A stretch of 64,000 nucleotides of DNA from Streptomyces spororaveus (GTDB taxonomy: Bacteria > Actinomycetota > Actinomycetes > Streptomycetales > Streptomycetaceae), in assembly GCF_016755875.1 (NCBI RefSeq), contig NZ_BNED01000005.1, positions 5,408,001-5,472,000 on the forward strand, given 5' to 3'. A program made the position numbers and the translations under genes. Position 1 is the stretch's first letter. Each line of letters starts with the position of its first letter. Under the pieces are notes generated by a model. That model was given only the letters and a program-made list of their open reading frames with translations, had not been told where the DNA came from and searched no databases. This document shows positions 35,332 through 45,683 of this stretch, one piece after another.

Positions 35332-37281
35332 ATGTTCCCCACGCGCACCACTTCGACGACGGGCACCCTCCGCGTGCCGCCGGCGGCCGCTCCGGCGGCG
35401 GTCCGGGCGGACCCCACACCCGCGCCCGCCTCCGCCCCGGCGCCGGAGCCCGCTTCCGCACCCGCGCCCCGTTCCGTGGGGGCCGCGCAGCCGGTGCCGA
35501 CGCCCGCCCCTGCCCCGGCCCCCGTCCCCGCGCCGGATCCGATGCCCGTGCCCGTCCCGGAGCCCGCTTCCGCGCCTCATTCCGAGTGGGCCGCGCAGCC
35601 GGTGCCCGCGCCCGCACTGGAGCCGGTGCACGCGGCCGTGGCCGTCGCGGTGCCGCGCGAGGCCGTCCCGCCGGGCCCGCCGCCGGCCCTGGTGGGCAGC
35701 CCGGCCGCGGCGGAGCACGCCGTCGCCGCCGAGACCTCGTTCGGCTGGGCCGCGGCGCCGCCCGCCCGCCCGGCGCCCGAGCCGCCGCACGGCTGGGAGG
35801 TGCCGGCGGCCCGGGCCCACCCGTACGACGAGGGGGACCAGGGCGCCACCGACCCGGCGGCCGCCGTGAGCCTGGACATCCCGCACCCGCAGGACGCGGA
35901 GCCCCCCGCCGGGGTGGCCACCCTGCGCCTGCGGACCGCCGGGGCCGGGGCCGAGGCCGAAGCGGTGGCCGAGCCCGAGCCCGCTCCCGTGGACGCGGCG
36001 CCGCCGCCGCACTTCGGCATCCCCGAGCCCGAACCGATGGCCGCCTTCGAGCCCGAGCCCGAGCCCGAGCCCGAATCAGGGCCCGAGCCCGCGGCACCGC
36101 ACTCCGGTATCCCCGGGCCCGGACCGGTCGAGATCGTCGCCCAGGCGGTGGCCCGCGGCCTGGACGAGGGCGCCGCCGCGCCGGACCTGCCGCGCCCCGG
36201 AGCCGCCCAGCGGGGCGCGTCGGTCACGCAGGTGCCGGTGCACCTCCCGTTCCGCGGTACGCAGCAGCTTCCGGCGGCCCCCGCCCCCGCCCCGGCCCCC
36301 GCATCCGCGGCCACCGCGCCCGCATCCGCGGCCACCGCGCCCGCCGCCCGTGCCCCGCGCCCCGCCCCCGGCCGCCGGGTCCCGCGCGGCGACGACCGGC
36401 TCCGGGAGCACCGCGGCCCGGTGCTGCCCGGCTGGGTCGGCGTGGCCGTCGGCGGGATCGCCCTCGCCGGCTGCGTGGCCGTGCTCTGGCGGGCCGGGGT
36501 CGTCCCCGCCCCCTTCGTGGCGGCTTTCGGCGCGGCCCCCCGCGCCTACCACGGCCTGCGCGCCACCCACTGGCCGCCGCTCGCCTTCCTCGGCATCGTC
36601 GCCCTCGTGTCGCTCGGCGGACTCGGCCGGTCCCGCACCGGCCACGCCTGGGTGCTCACCCTCTTCGGCCGCTACCGCGGCACGGTCCGGCGTACCGGCC
36701 TGACCTGGGTGAGTCCCCTGCTCCTGCGCCGCCGGATCGACGTACGCTTGCGGCACTGGCGCAGCGACCCGATGCCCGCCGTGGACTCGGGCGGCCTCGC
36801 CCTCCAGGTCGTGGTCCAGGTCGTCTGGCAGGTCAGGGACACCGCACGCGCCACCCTCGCCGTCGAGGACCACACGGAGTACCTCGCCGAGCAGGTCGAA
36901 TCGGCGATGGCCCGCGTGCTGTCGCAGCTGCCCGCCGACGCCTTCCACGAGGACGCCCCGACCCTGCGCGACGCCGAGGCGGTCGGTGACGCGCTGACCC
37001 GGATGCTGGCGGCCGAGACCGAGGCGGTCGGGATCGAGGTGTTCTCGGCCCAGCCGACGCGGATCGAGTACGCGGCCGAGGTGGCCGAGGCCATGCGCCG
37101 CCGCAGGGTCGCGGCGATCGACGCCAAGCACCGGGACACCGTGCTGACCTCGGTCGTGGACGCCGTGGACGACACCGTCCACCGGCTGACCTCCCGTGGG
37201 CTGGTCGAGCTCGACGACTACGAGCGCAAGGCGCTGGTGAAGGACCTCACGGTCGCCTTCTACACGGGCCGCGCCGAGTAG
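35332..37281 (+). CDS. SPFH/Band-7 domain membrane protein
   Basis: The 649-aa protein has a ~340-residue Pro/Ala/Glu-rich, low-complexity N-terminal half. Two transmembrane helices follow (VAVGGIALAGCVAVLW and LAFLGIVALVSLGGLG), then an SPFH domain (VRRTGLTWVSPLLLRRRIDV onward). Streptomycete SPFH proteins of this layout are membrane scaffolds of unknown role. ATG 35332 has GGAGG 5 nt upstream; ATG 35317, overlapping the previous stop, is an alternative. A terminator lies at 37319. Confidence 0.83.
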   Translation: MFPTRTTSTTGTLRVPPAAAPAAVRADPTPAPASAPAPEPASAPAPRSVGAAQPVPTPAPAPAPVPAPDPMPVPVPEPASAPHSEWAAQPVPAPALEPVHAAVAVAVPREAVPPGPPPALVGSPAAAEHAVAAETSFGWAAAPPARPAPEPPHGWEVPAARAHPYDEGDQGATDPAAAVSLDIPHPQDAEPPAGVATLRLRTAGAGAEAEAVAEPEPAPVDAAPPPHFGIPEPEPMAAFEPEPEPEPESGPEPAAPHSGIPGPGPVEIVAQAVARGLDEGAAAPDLPRPGAAQRGASVTQVPVHLPFRGTQQLPAAPAPAPAPASAATAPASAATAPAARAPRPAPGRRVPRGDDRLREHRGPVLPGWVGVAVGGIALAGCVAVLWRAGVVPAPFVAAFGAAPRAYHGLRATHWPPLAFLGIVALVSLGGLGRSRTGHAWVLTLFGRYRGTVRRTGLTWVSPLLLRRRIDVRLRHWRSDPMPAVDSGGLALQVVVQVVWQVRDTARATLAVEDHTEYLAEQVESAMARVLSQLPADAFHEDAPTLRDAEAVGDALTRMLAAETEAVGIEVFSAQPTRIEYAAEVAEAMRRRRVAAIDAKHRDTVLTSVVDAVDDTVHRLTSRGLVELDDYERKALVKDLTVAFYTGRAE

Positions 37282-37318
37282 GGGGTCCGGCGGGGCCGGG
37301 AGCGCGGGAGCGCGGGAG

Positions 37319-37351
37319 AACGGGTGGCCGGAAGGTAACGGACCACCCGTT
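37319..37351 (+). terminator. Terminator after the SPFH gene
   Basis: A 9-bp stem (AACGGGTGG with CCACCCGTT) and a 15-nt loop are followed by TTT. Confidence 0.6.
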
Positions 37352-37363
37352 TTCCCATTGGTA

Positions 37364-37392
37364 TGGACATGGCCAACTCTCGTCAATAATCT
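37364..37392 (+). promoter_or_regulatory. Promoter of the LPMO gene
   Basis: TGGACA (37364-37369) and TAATCT (37387-37392) are separated by 17 bp. The DasR-type site begins 3 bp after the -10, across the expected transcription start. Confidence 0.6.
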
Positions 37393-37395
37393 GGG

Positions 37396-37411
37396 ACTTG
37401 GTCTAGACCTA
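37396..37411. promoter_or_regulatory. DasR-responsive element (dre) before the LPMO gene
   Basis: ACTTGGTCTAGACCTA contains the perfect palindromic core GGTCTAGACC of the DasR consensus (ACTGGTCTAGACCACT). DasR represses chitin and GlcNAc genes in streptomycetes until aminosugar phosphates accumulate. Confidence 0.8.
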
Positions 37412-37463
37412 ATCCCCACACGCGCGCGCTCTCACCGAACTCCCCCCACGTTCAAGGAGCATC

Positions 37464-38081
37464 ATGCGTCCCATCCGCATGCCCGGAATCCCCAGGCGGG
37501 CCGGCGTCGCCGCGCTCGGCCTCGGCCTCGTCGCCGGGATCACCCTCGTCAGCGCCCCCACCGCCAGCAGCCACGGCTACACCGACACCCCGATCAGCCG
37601 CCAGAAGCTCTGCGCCAACCGGACCGTCTCCGACTGCGGCGCGATCCAGTGGGAACCGCAGAGCGTCGAGGGCTTCAAGGGGTTCCCGGCGGCCGGTCCC
37701 GCCGACGGCAAGATATGTTCCGGCGGGCTCTCCCAGTTCTCCGAGCTCGACAACCCGCGCGGCGGCACCTGGCCCACCACCAAGGTGACCAGCGGGCAGA
37801 GCTACTCCTTCCGGTGGCAGTTCACCGCCAACCACTCCACCACCGACTTCAAGTACTACGTCACCAAGGACGGCTGGACCGGCACCAAGGCCCTCACCCG
37901 CGCCGACCTCGAACCCCAGCCCTTCCTCGCCGTCGCCTACAACGGCGCCCGCCCCGCCATGACCACCGTCCACCAGGGCGCCATGCCGAGCGGGAAGACC
38001 GGCCGGCACCTGATCCTGGCCGTCTGGACCGTCAACGACACCCCGATGGCCTTCTACGCCTGCTCCGACGTTCAATTCTGA
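37464..38081 (+). CDS. AA10 lytic polysaccharide monooxygenase (chitin-active)
   Basis: The 205-aa secreted copper enzyme has a signal peptide ending at Ser36, so that His37 (HGYTDTP) becomes the mature N-terminus and forms the histidine brace with His124 in FTANHSTTDF. The single-domain AA10 fold is about 169 residues with four cysteines, and no carbohydrate-binding module is attached. It oxidatively cleaves crystalline chitin and works with chitinases such as the one at 43580. Start ATG with AAGGAG upstream. Promoter and dre are listed separately. Confidence 0.93.
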   Translation: MRPIRMPGIPRRAGVAALGLGLVAGITLVSAPTASSHGYTDTPISRQKLCANRTVSDCGAIQWEPQSVEGFKGFPAAGPADGKICSGGLSQFSELDNPRGGTWPTTKVTSGQSYSFRWQFTANHSTTDFKYYVTKDGWTGTKALTRADLEPQPFLAVAYNGARPAMTTVHQGAMPSGKTGRHLILAVWTVNDTPMAFYACSDVQF

Positions 38082-38092
38082 CGATACGTCAG
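38078..38092. promoter_or_regulatory. Palindromic operator candidate before the acyl-CoA synthetase gene
   Basis: CTGACGATACGTCAG is a perfect 6-bp inverted repeat around ATA. It overlaps the LPMO stop codon and lies directly upstream of the -10 at 38094. TGACGnnnCGTCA palindromes of this sort suit a TetR-family regulator of lipid genes. Confidence 0.5.
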
Positions 38093-38093
38093 C

Positions 38094-38099
38094 TACCCT
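38094..38099 (+). promoter_or_regulatory. -10 element of the acyl-CoA synthetase gene
   Basis: TACCCT ends 8 nt before the ATG at 38108 and no Shine-Dalgarno sequence is present, suggesting a leaderless mRNA. Confidence 0.4.
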
Positions 38100-38107
38100 C
38101 CGGCGGC

Positions 38108-39865
38108 ATGCGGACGACGACTGCACCCGAAACCGTCGCGGATCTCATAGCGCGCCAATGGGGCGAGCACCGGCCCGGGCTGATGTACGAGGACGACGCC
38201 GAACGGCACGTCCTCACCCGTCACCGGACCGCCCAGGAGGCCGCCGCGCGCGCCGCGCTCCTCGTCGACCTCATGCCCCCGGGGGCCGAGCCGCACCTCG
38301 GGGTCCTGCTCGACAACACGCCCGAGTTCCCGTTCTGGCTCGGCGCGGCGGCCCTCGCCGGGGCCGCCGTCGCCGGGATCAACCCCACCCGGCGCGGCCC
38401 CGAGCTGGCCCGCGACATCCTGCACACCGACTGCCGGATCCTGGTCACCGAGCGCGCCCACCTGCCGCTGCTGCGCGGCCTCGACCTGCCCGGCGTACGC
38501 ATCCTGGTCACCGGCACCGAGGAGTACGAGGCCCTGCTCGCCCCCTACGCGGCCGCCAAGCCCGGCGAGGCCGCACTGCGGACCCCCGGCCCGGATTCCC
38601 GCCTCCTCCTCTACTTCACCTCCGGCTCCACCGGCGCCCCCAAGGCCGCCATCTGCAGCCAGGGCCGCCTCGCGGCCGCCGGAGCCGCGCTGGCCCGCCA
38701 GTTCACCGTCACCCCGGACGACGTCCACTACATCTGCATGCCGCTCTTCCACGGCAACGCCGTCATCGCCGACTGGCTGCCGGCGCTCGTCGGAGGGGCC
38801 CCGGTGGCGCTGCGCCGCCGCTTCTCGGCCTCCGCGTTCCTGGACGACGTACGGGCCTACGGGGCCACGTACTTCACCTACGTCGGGCGGGCGATCCAGT
38901 ACCTCCTGGCCACCGAACCCCGCCCCGACGACCGCTCCCACCCCCTGCGGCTCGGCTTCGGCACCGAGGCCGGGGCGGTGGACGCGGCCCGCTTCGCCGA
39001 GCGCTTCGGCGTCCGGCTGGTGGAGGGCTACGGAGCCACCGAGGGCGGCGCCTCCGTCCAGCGCACCCCGGACACCCCGCCGGGCGCCCTGGGCCGGGCG
39101 GGCGCGGGCGACGACCTGGCGGTGATCGACCCGGCCACCGGCGCGGAATGCCCGCCCGCCGTCCTCGACCCCGACGGGCGCCTGCTCAACGGATCGGCGG
39201 CGATCGGCGAACTGGTCAACCGGGGCCGGAGCCTCTTCGAGGGCTACTGGCGCAACCCCGGCGCGGAGGCCGACCGCACCCGCGACGGCTGGTACTGGAC
39301 GGGGGACCTCTTCTTCCGCGACGAGGCGGGCTACCTCTACTTCGCGGGCCGCACCGACGACCGGCTGCGCGTCGACAGCGAGAACCTCGCCGCGGCGGTG
39401 ATCGAGAACATCCTGGCCCGCTGGGAGGGCGCGGCGGCGGTCGCCGTCTACGCCGTCCCGGACGAGGTGGCGGGAGACCAGGTCATGGCGGCCCTCGCCC
39501 TCCGGGAGGGCGCGGCCTTCGACCCGGCCGCCTTCGCGGCCTTCCTCTCCCTCCAGCAGGACCTCGGCACGAAGATGGCCCCGCGCTACGTCCGCGTCGT
39601 CACGGCCATGCCGACCACGGCGACGAACAAGATCCACCGGGTCTCCCTCCGCCGCGAGGGCTTCCACTGCGACGACCCGGTCTGGCACCGCACCCCGGCC
39701 GGGTGCTACCGCCCCCTGGACGAAGCCGCCCTGGCCGCCCTCCTCGCGACCTACGAGGCCCAGGGCCGCTCCGGCCTGCTGCGACGTCCGGGGACACCCC
39801 CCGCCCGGAACGACCGGCCGGGCGCCGGGGACGCCGGGGACGCCGAGGCCGCGAGCGGGACGTGA
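38108..39865 (+). CDS. Acyl-CoA synthetase (AMP-binding, FadD17-like)
   Basis: The 585-aa adenylate-forming enzyme has the P-loop YFTSGSTGAPKAA, A5 motif GYGATEGG and A7 TGDLFF. The C-terminal hinge is followed by the lysine motif TNKIHR. The NTRIG-like and fatty-acid-transport-protein features place it near FadD17-type long or medium-chain acyl-CoA synthetases. It activates a carboxylic acid with ATP and CoA in the cytosol. ATG 38108 is fixed by homology and by the -10 box; the frame is open from 37358 through the LPMO gene. The C-terminal 35 residues are Gly/Ala/Arg-rich. Confidence 0.88.
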   Translation: MRTTTAPETVADLIARQWGEHRPGLMYEDDAERHVLTRHRTAQEAAARAALLVDLMPPGAEPHLGVLLDNTPEFPFWLGAAALAGAAVAGINPTRRGPELARDILHTDCRILVTERAHLPLLRGLDLPGVRILVTGTEEYEALLAPYAAAKPGEAALRTPGPDSRLLLYFTSGSTGAPKAAICSQGRLAAAGAALARQFTVTPDDVHYICMPLFHGNAVIADWLPALVGGAPVALRRRFSASAFLDDVRAYGATYFTYVGRAIQYLLATEPRPDDRSHPLRLGFGTEAGAVDAARFAERFGVRLVEGYGATEGGASVQRTPDTPPGALGRAGAGDDLAVIDPATGAECPPAVLDPDGRLLNGSAAIGELVNRGRSLFEGYWRNPGAEADRTRDGWYWTGDLFFRDEAGYLYFAGRTDDRLRVDSENLAAAVIENILARWEGAAAVAVYAVPDEVAGDQVMAALALREGAAFDPAAFAAFLSLQQDLGTKMAPRYVRVVTAMPTTATNKIHRVSLRREGFHCDDPVWHRTPAGCYRPLDEAALAALLATYEAQGRSGLLRRPGTPPARNDRPGAGDAGDAEAASGT

Positions 39866-39877
39866 CCCCGTCGGGGC

Positions 39878-40744
39878 TCAGTCGCCCGCCCGCACCACCG
39901 GGATCCACAGCTCCGCGTCCGCGTGCGTGCCGTCCTGCGACACCCGCGTGCGCGAGAGCGACGGACCCGGGCGGCTCCGGTACGGGTTCGACGGGAACCA
40001 CTGCGTGTACACGTCCCGCCACAGGTACTGGACCGCCAGCGGGAACTCACCCGAGGACTCGAACACCGCCCACGTCCCCGGCGCGACGTCGAGGCTCTCC
40101 GAAGCCCCCGGCACGTCCTCGTCGCTCGTCACCCCGTGGAAGTAGTCGAGTTCGGTGCCTTCGGCGTCCTGCGCGGAGTGGTTGCCGACCACGGCCAGGA
40201 CACCGCCCGGCTCCCCGGACGCGCATGCCTCCCACCGCTCCAGCGTCTCCCTGCCGATGCTTTTGACGAACTCCACGATGGCCGGGTTCATCCCCTCGTA
40301 GACCAGCGGGACCCGTGTCCCCCTGCCCACGAGCCTGAAACCGTCCTTCTCCACCACCCGGTAGCGCATGCTGCTTCTCCCTTCGACGATCAACCGGAAG
40401 GACATCCGGGGCTGGGAGTGCAGCGCCGCACCCGTCCGCCGCGCCTCGCCGGGGCCGACCCCGTGCATGGCGCGAAAAGCCCGCGCGAACGCCTCGCCCG
40501 AGCCGTACCCGTACCGCACCGCGACATCGAGCAGCGTCCGCCGCCCGGCGAGCACCTCGGCCCCCGCGAGCGTCAGCCGCCGTCGGCGGACGTACTCGGA
40601 GAGCGGGATGCCCGCCAGTGCGGAGAACATCCGCCGGAAGTGGTACTCCGACGTCATGGCGATACGCGCCAGCTCAGCGGTGTCGACGGGCTCGTCGAGG
40701 TGCTCCTCGATGTGGTCCATGGCCTGATTCAGCCGCTCCAGCAC
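39878..40744 (-). CDS. AraC-family regulator with GyrI-like effector domain
   Basis: The 288-aa protein has an N-terminal AraC-type double HTH (ERLNQAMDHIEEHLDEPVDT; YHFRRMFSALAGIPLSEYVR; LLDVAVRYGYGSGEAFARAF). A C-terminal GyrI-like (SOUL/Rob-type) small-molecule-binding domain follows (YRVVEKDGFRLVGRGTRVPL onward). It resembles Rob/BltR-like regulators that sense hydrophobic compounds. The GTG at 40744 has GAAGGA upstream. It is convergent with the acyl-CoA synthetase gene (12-bp gap). Target genes are not apparent. Confidence 0.87.
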   Translation of the reverse strand: MLERLNQAMDHIEEHLDEPVDTAELARIAMTSEYHFRRMFSALAGIPLSEYVRRRRLTLAGAEVLAGRRTLLDVAVRYGYGSGEAFARAFRAMHGVGPGEARRTGAALHSQPRMSFRLIVEGRSSMRYRVVEKDGFRLVGRGTRVPLVYEGMNPAIVEFVKSIGRETLERWEACASGEPGGVLAVVGNHSAQDAEGTELDYFHGVTSDEDVPGASESLDVAPGTWAVFESSGEFPLAVQYLWRDVYTQWFPSNPYRSRPGPSLSRTRVSQDGTHADAELWIPVVRAGD

Positions 40745-40957
40745 GTGTGGCCGTCCTTCCCTTGCCGATCTCCACGCTAGGGAGGTTCCACTGTGCCGGA
40801 CCCGACTTCCTGTGCCCGGTGCGGTCGGGTCGCCCCGCACGTCCCCGCACGTCCCCGCGGGGCCGCGCGCCGCGCGGGGGTAGGCCGGCGCCGCCCTCGG
40901 CCGCGCCCTGCCCGCTCCCCGCGAGCGGCTCTCCGCGTACCTCCGCGGGCCATGGTT

Positions 40958-40985
40958 TTGAGCACCCCTGAGGACCGGGTAGTAT
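40958..40985 (+). promoter_or_regulatory. Promoter of tRNA-Lys copy 2
   Basis: TTGAGC (40958-40963) and TAGTAT (40980-40985) are separated by 16 bp, 15 bp upstream of the mature tRNA 5' end. Confidence 0.6.
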
Positions 40986-41000
40986 TTTCTCTGTCAGCAG

Positions 41001-41074
41001 GCGCCGCTAGCTCAGTTGGTTAGAGCAGCTGACTCTTAATCAGCGGGTCCGGGGTTCGAGTCCCTGGCGGCGCA
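41001..41074 (+). tRNA. tRNA-Lys (CTT), copy 2
   Basis: All 74 nt are identical to the copies at 33669 and 52041 but on the opposite strand. The anticodon loop is CTCTTAA and CCA is not encoded. A clear promoter precedes it and a terminator follows. Confidence 0.97.
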
Positions 41075-41080
41075 CCTGTC

Positions 41081-41119
41081 CTTCGGGCGGTTTCCGGTCT
41101 CACCGGCAACCGCCCGAAG
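41081..41119 (+). terminator. Terminator of tRNA-Lys copy 2
   Basis: A 12-bp perfect stem (CTTCGGGCGGTT with AACCGCCCGAAG) has an inner CCGGT/ACCGG stem. It lies 6 nt after the tRNA and is followed by TGTTTTCC. Confidence 0.75.
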
Positions 41120-41175
41120 TGTTTTCCGGGCCCGTCGGCGTCACTGGCGTCACCGGCGCCGTCCGCTCTCCCACC

Positions 41176-41934
41176 TCACAGCGTGAGCGACAGCAGCAGC
41201 GGCGCGGCCTTCCGGTTCAGGGTGTCCGCAGCGGCCCGAAGCCGGTGCGCGTGCTCGACCGGCATCGACAGGGCCAGGCAGCCCACCGAGGCCCCGGCTG
41301 TGATCGGCACCGCCGCGCAGACCGTGCCCACGGCGTATTCCTGCAGGTCCAGCATGGGTACGGTGGCGGGCTGGGCGTCCAGCTTCGAGAACAGGATCCG
41401 CTCGTTCACGATCGTCTTCGACGTGAGCCGGGCGATCTTGTGCCGGGACAGGTGGTCACGCCGCCCGTTCAGGTCGAGCTGCGTCAGCAGACACTTGCCG
41501 ACCGCACTGGCGTGCGCGGCGGAGCGGAAGTCGACCCACTCGTGCACCTTCGGGGTGCGGGGACTGTCCGCGAACTGTGTGATCCTGACCTCGCCGTCCA
41601 CGTACCGGCTGATGTACACGGCCGCGCCGACCGAGTCGCGCAGCCGGTCCAGGGTCTCCTGGAGCTTGTCGGTCAGCGCCTGCTGCCGGTCGATGCCGGA
41701 GCCGAGCAGGACGAGGGAATCCCCTATGGCGTAGGCGCCGTCGGACACCTGCAGGACATATCCCTCCCGGCGCAGCATGAGCAGCATCGGAGCGAGATGG
41801 GCTGCGGGCAGGCCGGTCTCACGCGCGATCTGCACGTCCGTCACACCACCGGTGTGACGCGCGATCGTTTCGAGTACGCGCAGTGCGTACTGCACCGAGT
41901 GGAACGGCGCGGTCGGCTCGGGCTTCAGCGCCAC
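41176..41934 (-). CDS. IclR-family transcriptional regulator
   Basis: The 252-aa regulator has an N-terminal winged HTH (ALRVLETIARHTGGVTDVQI, then LPAAHLAPMLLMLRREGYVL). A GAF-like IclR effector domain follows (SAAHASAVGKCLLTQLD; VGTVCAAVPITAGASVGCLA). GTG 41934 has GGGGGA upstream. It is divergent from the luciferase-like monooxygenase gene, with a perfect 20-bp palindrome in the shared gap. It may control that gene, itself, or both. Confidence 0.87.
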   Translation of the reverse strand: MALKPEPTAPFHSVQYALRVLETIARHTGGVTDVQIARETGLPAAHLAPMLLMLRREGYVLQVSDGAYAIGDSLVLLGSGIDRQQALTDKLQETLDRLRDSVGAAVYISRYVDGEVRITQFADSPRTPKVHEWVDFRSAAHASAVGKCLLTQLDLNGRRDHLSRHKIARLTSKTIVNERILFSKLDAQPATVPMLDLQEYAVGTVCAAVPITAGASVGCLALSMPVEHAHRLRAAADTLNRKAAPLLLSLTL

Positions 41935-42052
41935 GGTTTCCCCCTAGCAGGTTGTTACCGCTTGCCCTACCACGATAGCCATCAAGAGGCGCATGTGGAG
42001 CGCCTGTTGGAGAGATTGCTGGCTCAATCATGACTGTCTGCCTGGATCTACT

Positions 42053-42072
42053 CCACTGGCATATGCCAGTGG
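42053..42072. promoter_or_regulatory. Perfect 20-bp palindrome in a divergent promoter region
   Basis: CCACTGGCATATGCCAGTGG is fully self-complementary. It lies 119 bp from the IclR start and 112 bp from the LLM-oxidoreductase start, in the 250-bp gap. Operator candidate for the IclR-family protein. Confidence 0.6.
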
Positions 42073-42184
42073 CATGCGCGCCACCCCGATCCACCGGGAA
42101 TGCGCGGCGGCCGCCCACGGTTCGAAGTCTTCGTACGGTGTCGCACTGATGTCGTACGCACGGGAGAACGAAACGGGAGCGACG

Positions 42185-43324
42185 ATGAGTGACGCAGGGG
42201 ACGACGTACAGGGCGGCGCGAGCGGGGGCGGCGGGGCGAACCGGAACGTGAACGGGATCCGCGCCACCGCCCGGGGCCGGGCGACCGTACCGCTCTCCGT
42301 CCTGGACCTCGTCACGGTCGGTGCCGGCAGCACCGCCCACGCCTCCCTCCGTACGAGCGTCGAGATCGCCCGCCTCGCCGAGTCCCGCGGCTACCACCGC
42401 CACTGGGTCGCCGAGCACCACTCCATGCCCGGCGTCGCCAGCTCCTCGCCCGCCGTGATCCTGGCGCACCTCGCCGCGCACACCTCCCGCATCCGGCTCG
42501 GTTCCGGCGGGGTCATGCTGCCCAACCACGCCCCGCTCGCCGTCGCCGAGCAGTTCGGCACCCTGGAGGCGCTCGCCCCGGGCCGGATCGACCTCGGACT
42601 CGGCCGCGCCCCGGGCACCGACGGCCGCACCGCCGCGGCGCTGCGCGGACCCGGGCGCCTCGACGAGGCCGCGGACGAGTTCCCCCGAAGGCTCGCGGAG
42701 CTCACCCGCTTCCTCGACGACGACTTCCCCGACGGGCATCCGTACGCCCGCGTGCACGCCGTACCGGGCCCGGTCCAGGGCCCCACCGGCCGGCCGCCGC
42801 TGTGGCTGCTCGGCTCCTCCGGCTTCAGCGCCCGCCTCGCGGGCGAACTCGGCCTGCCCTTCGCCTACGCCCACCACTTCTCGGCGGCGGGCACCCTGCC
42901 CGCGCTCGACCTCTACCGCCGGAGCTTCCGCCCCTCGGCCGTCCTCGACGCCCCCTACGCCGTCATCGGCGTCTCGGCGCTCGCCGCCGACACCGAGGCG
43001 CAGGCCCGCGCCCAGGTGCTGACGGGGGCGCTGTCGATGCTGCGCCTGCGCACCGGACGGCCCGGCCTGATCCCGACACCGGAGGAAGCGGCGGCGTACG
43101 ACTTCGCCCCGCAGGAGCGGGAGTTCGTGGACGGCTGGCTCGCGAACGTCGTCCACGGCACGTCCGACGAGGTCCGCACCGGGCTGGACGATCTGGCGAA
43201 GCTGACGGGCGCGGACGAGCTGATGCTCACCGCCAACGCCCACAGCGGGGCGGCCCGGTTGCGCTCCTACGAGCTCGTCGCGGATGCGTACGGCATGCCG
43301 GTGGAGGCGCCCCCCGCCGATTGA
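42185..43324 (+). CDS. LLM-class flavin-dependent oxidoreductase
   Basis: The 379-aa bacterial-luciferase-like monooxygenase has SVLDLVTVGAG, YHRHWVAEHHSMPGVASSSP, RIRLGSGGVMLPNHAPLAVA and GRIDLGLGRAPGTD. These belong to the group that uses FMNH2 or F420. Substrate unknown. The first 30 residues are Gly/Asn-rich. ATG 42185 with GGGAGCGACG upstream is preferred; ATG 42149 is also in frame. A strong terminator lies 68 bp after the stop. Confidence 0.87.
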   Translation: MSDAGDDVQGGASGGGGANRNVNGIRATARGRATVPLSVLDLVTVGAGSTAHASLRTSVEIARLAESRGYHRHWVAEHHSMPGVASSSPAVILAHLAAHTSRIRLGSGGVMLPNHAPLAVAEQFGTLEALAPGRIDLGLGRAPGTDGRTAAALRGPGRLDEAADEFPRRLAELTRFLDDDFPDGHPYARVHAVPGPVQGPTGRPPLWLLGSSGFSARLAGELGLPFAYAHHFSAAGTLPALDLYRRSFRPSAVLDAPYAVIGVSALAADTEAQARAQVLTGALSMLRLRTGRPGLIPTPEEAAAYDFAPQEREFVDGWLANVVHGTSDEVRTGLDDLAKLTGADELMLTANAHSGAARLRSYELVADAYGMPVEAPPAD

Positions 43325-43392
43325 CGGTGTGCGAACGGCGTTTGGCTGGTTTGTTGCCGAAACCTTGCGCGGAGCTGCCTGAAGGCAGCCTT

Positions 43393-43425
43393 AAACCGCT
43401 CGTCACCCGGGGTGGCGAGCGGTTT
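43393..43425 (+). terminator. Terminator after the LLM oxidoreductase gene
   Basis: A 15-bp stem (43393-43407 with 43411-43425, one G-T pair) with a 3-nt loop is followed by CTGGTGTG. Confidence 0.75.
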
Positions 43426-43467
43426 CTGGTGTGCGCTCAAGTCTCTGACTTGGGGAAATAGCGCGGG

Positions 43468-43499
43468 AGTGGTCTAGTCCTTCTTTGGTCCGAACCATT
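43468..43499. promoter_or_regulatory. DasR-responsive element(s) before the chitinase gene
   Basis: AGTGGTCTAGTCCTTC (43468-43483) matches the dre core with one change in the right half. TTTGGTCCGAACCATT directly follows and is a second, weaker palindrome. Together they lie just upstream of the TTGACG -35 box. Confidence 0.75.
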
Positions 43500-43527
43500 G
43501 ACGCGGGGGTGGAGTGATCGCTATCAC
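43498..43527 (+). promoter_or_regulatory. Promoter of the chitinase gene
   Basis: TTGACG (43498-43503) and TATCAC (43522-43527) are separated by 18 bp, about 50 bp before the ATG. Confidence 0.5.
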
Positions 43528-43579
43528 TTCTCTCACCCGAACCGCTTGATCTCCCCTCCCACCCCCACGGAGACAGCTC

Positions 43580-45277
<1,698 letters not shown>

Positions 45278-45304
45278 TCTCCCCCCACCCCGCGCCGAGC
45301 GACA

Positions 45305-45341
45305 CCTCCGCCCCGCCCCCTCGCCCGGGGCGGGGCGGAGG
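45305..45341 (+). terminator. Terminator after the chitinase gene
   Basis: A 15-bp perfect GC stem (45305-45319 with 45327-45341) with a 7-nt loop is followed by CGTTT. Confidence 0.8.
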
Positions 45342-45683
45342 CGTTTCACCCGGGCGCAACCCGCCCTTCGGCCTCGTGGCGGTGCACCTGCCCGATGACG
45401 CCGTGCAGCAGGGTGCGTGCGCGGGCGATCTCGCCGGTGGGGATGCCGGCGGTCAGCACGCGGCGACCGTCCGCCCCGAGGCCGGCGGCTTTCCCCACCT
45501 CGCCGAGGCCCTCCGCGCGGACCTGTACCTACTACGGAGCCGACGGCGACAGCTACGTCGAGGCCTACCCGGCGGTCGAGGTCCGGATCTGACGATTCCG
45601 ACCCCGGAGCGTAGGGGAGTCGTTACGCTCGGCCGCAGGCCGAATCCGGCCCCGACCCGCGTTTGCATGGGGGTGACCGTCCC
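45342..45683. other. Gene-poor gap with possible gene remnants
   Basis: No intact gene is seen. On the - strand a frame ending at the stop 45346-45348 reads protein-like for ~55 residues (EIARARTLLHGVIGQVHRHE near its end) but has no start. On the + strand a frame ending at 45592 reads TYYGADGDSYVEAYPAVEV. These may be fragments of two genes deleted at this spot, or chance open frames in GC-rich DNA. Confidence 0.4.

Noticed and set aside
37358..39865. An 835-codon frame for the acyl-CoA synthetase
   Set aside because: It would read out of frame through the whole LPMO gene; the family start and a -10 box fit ATG 38108.
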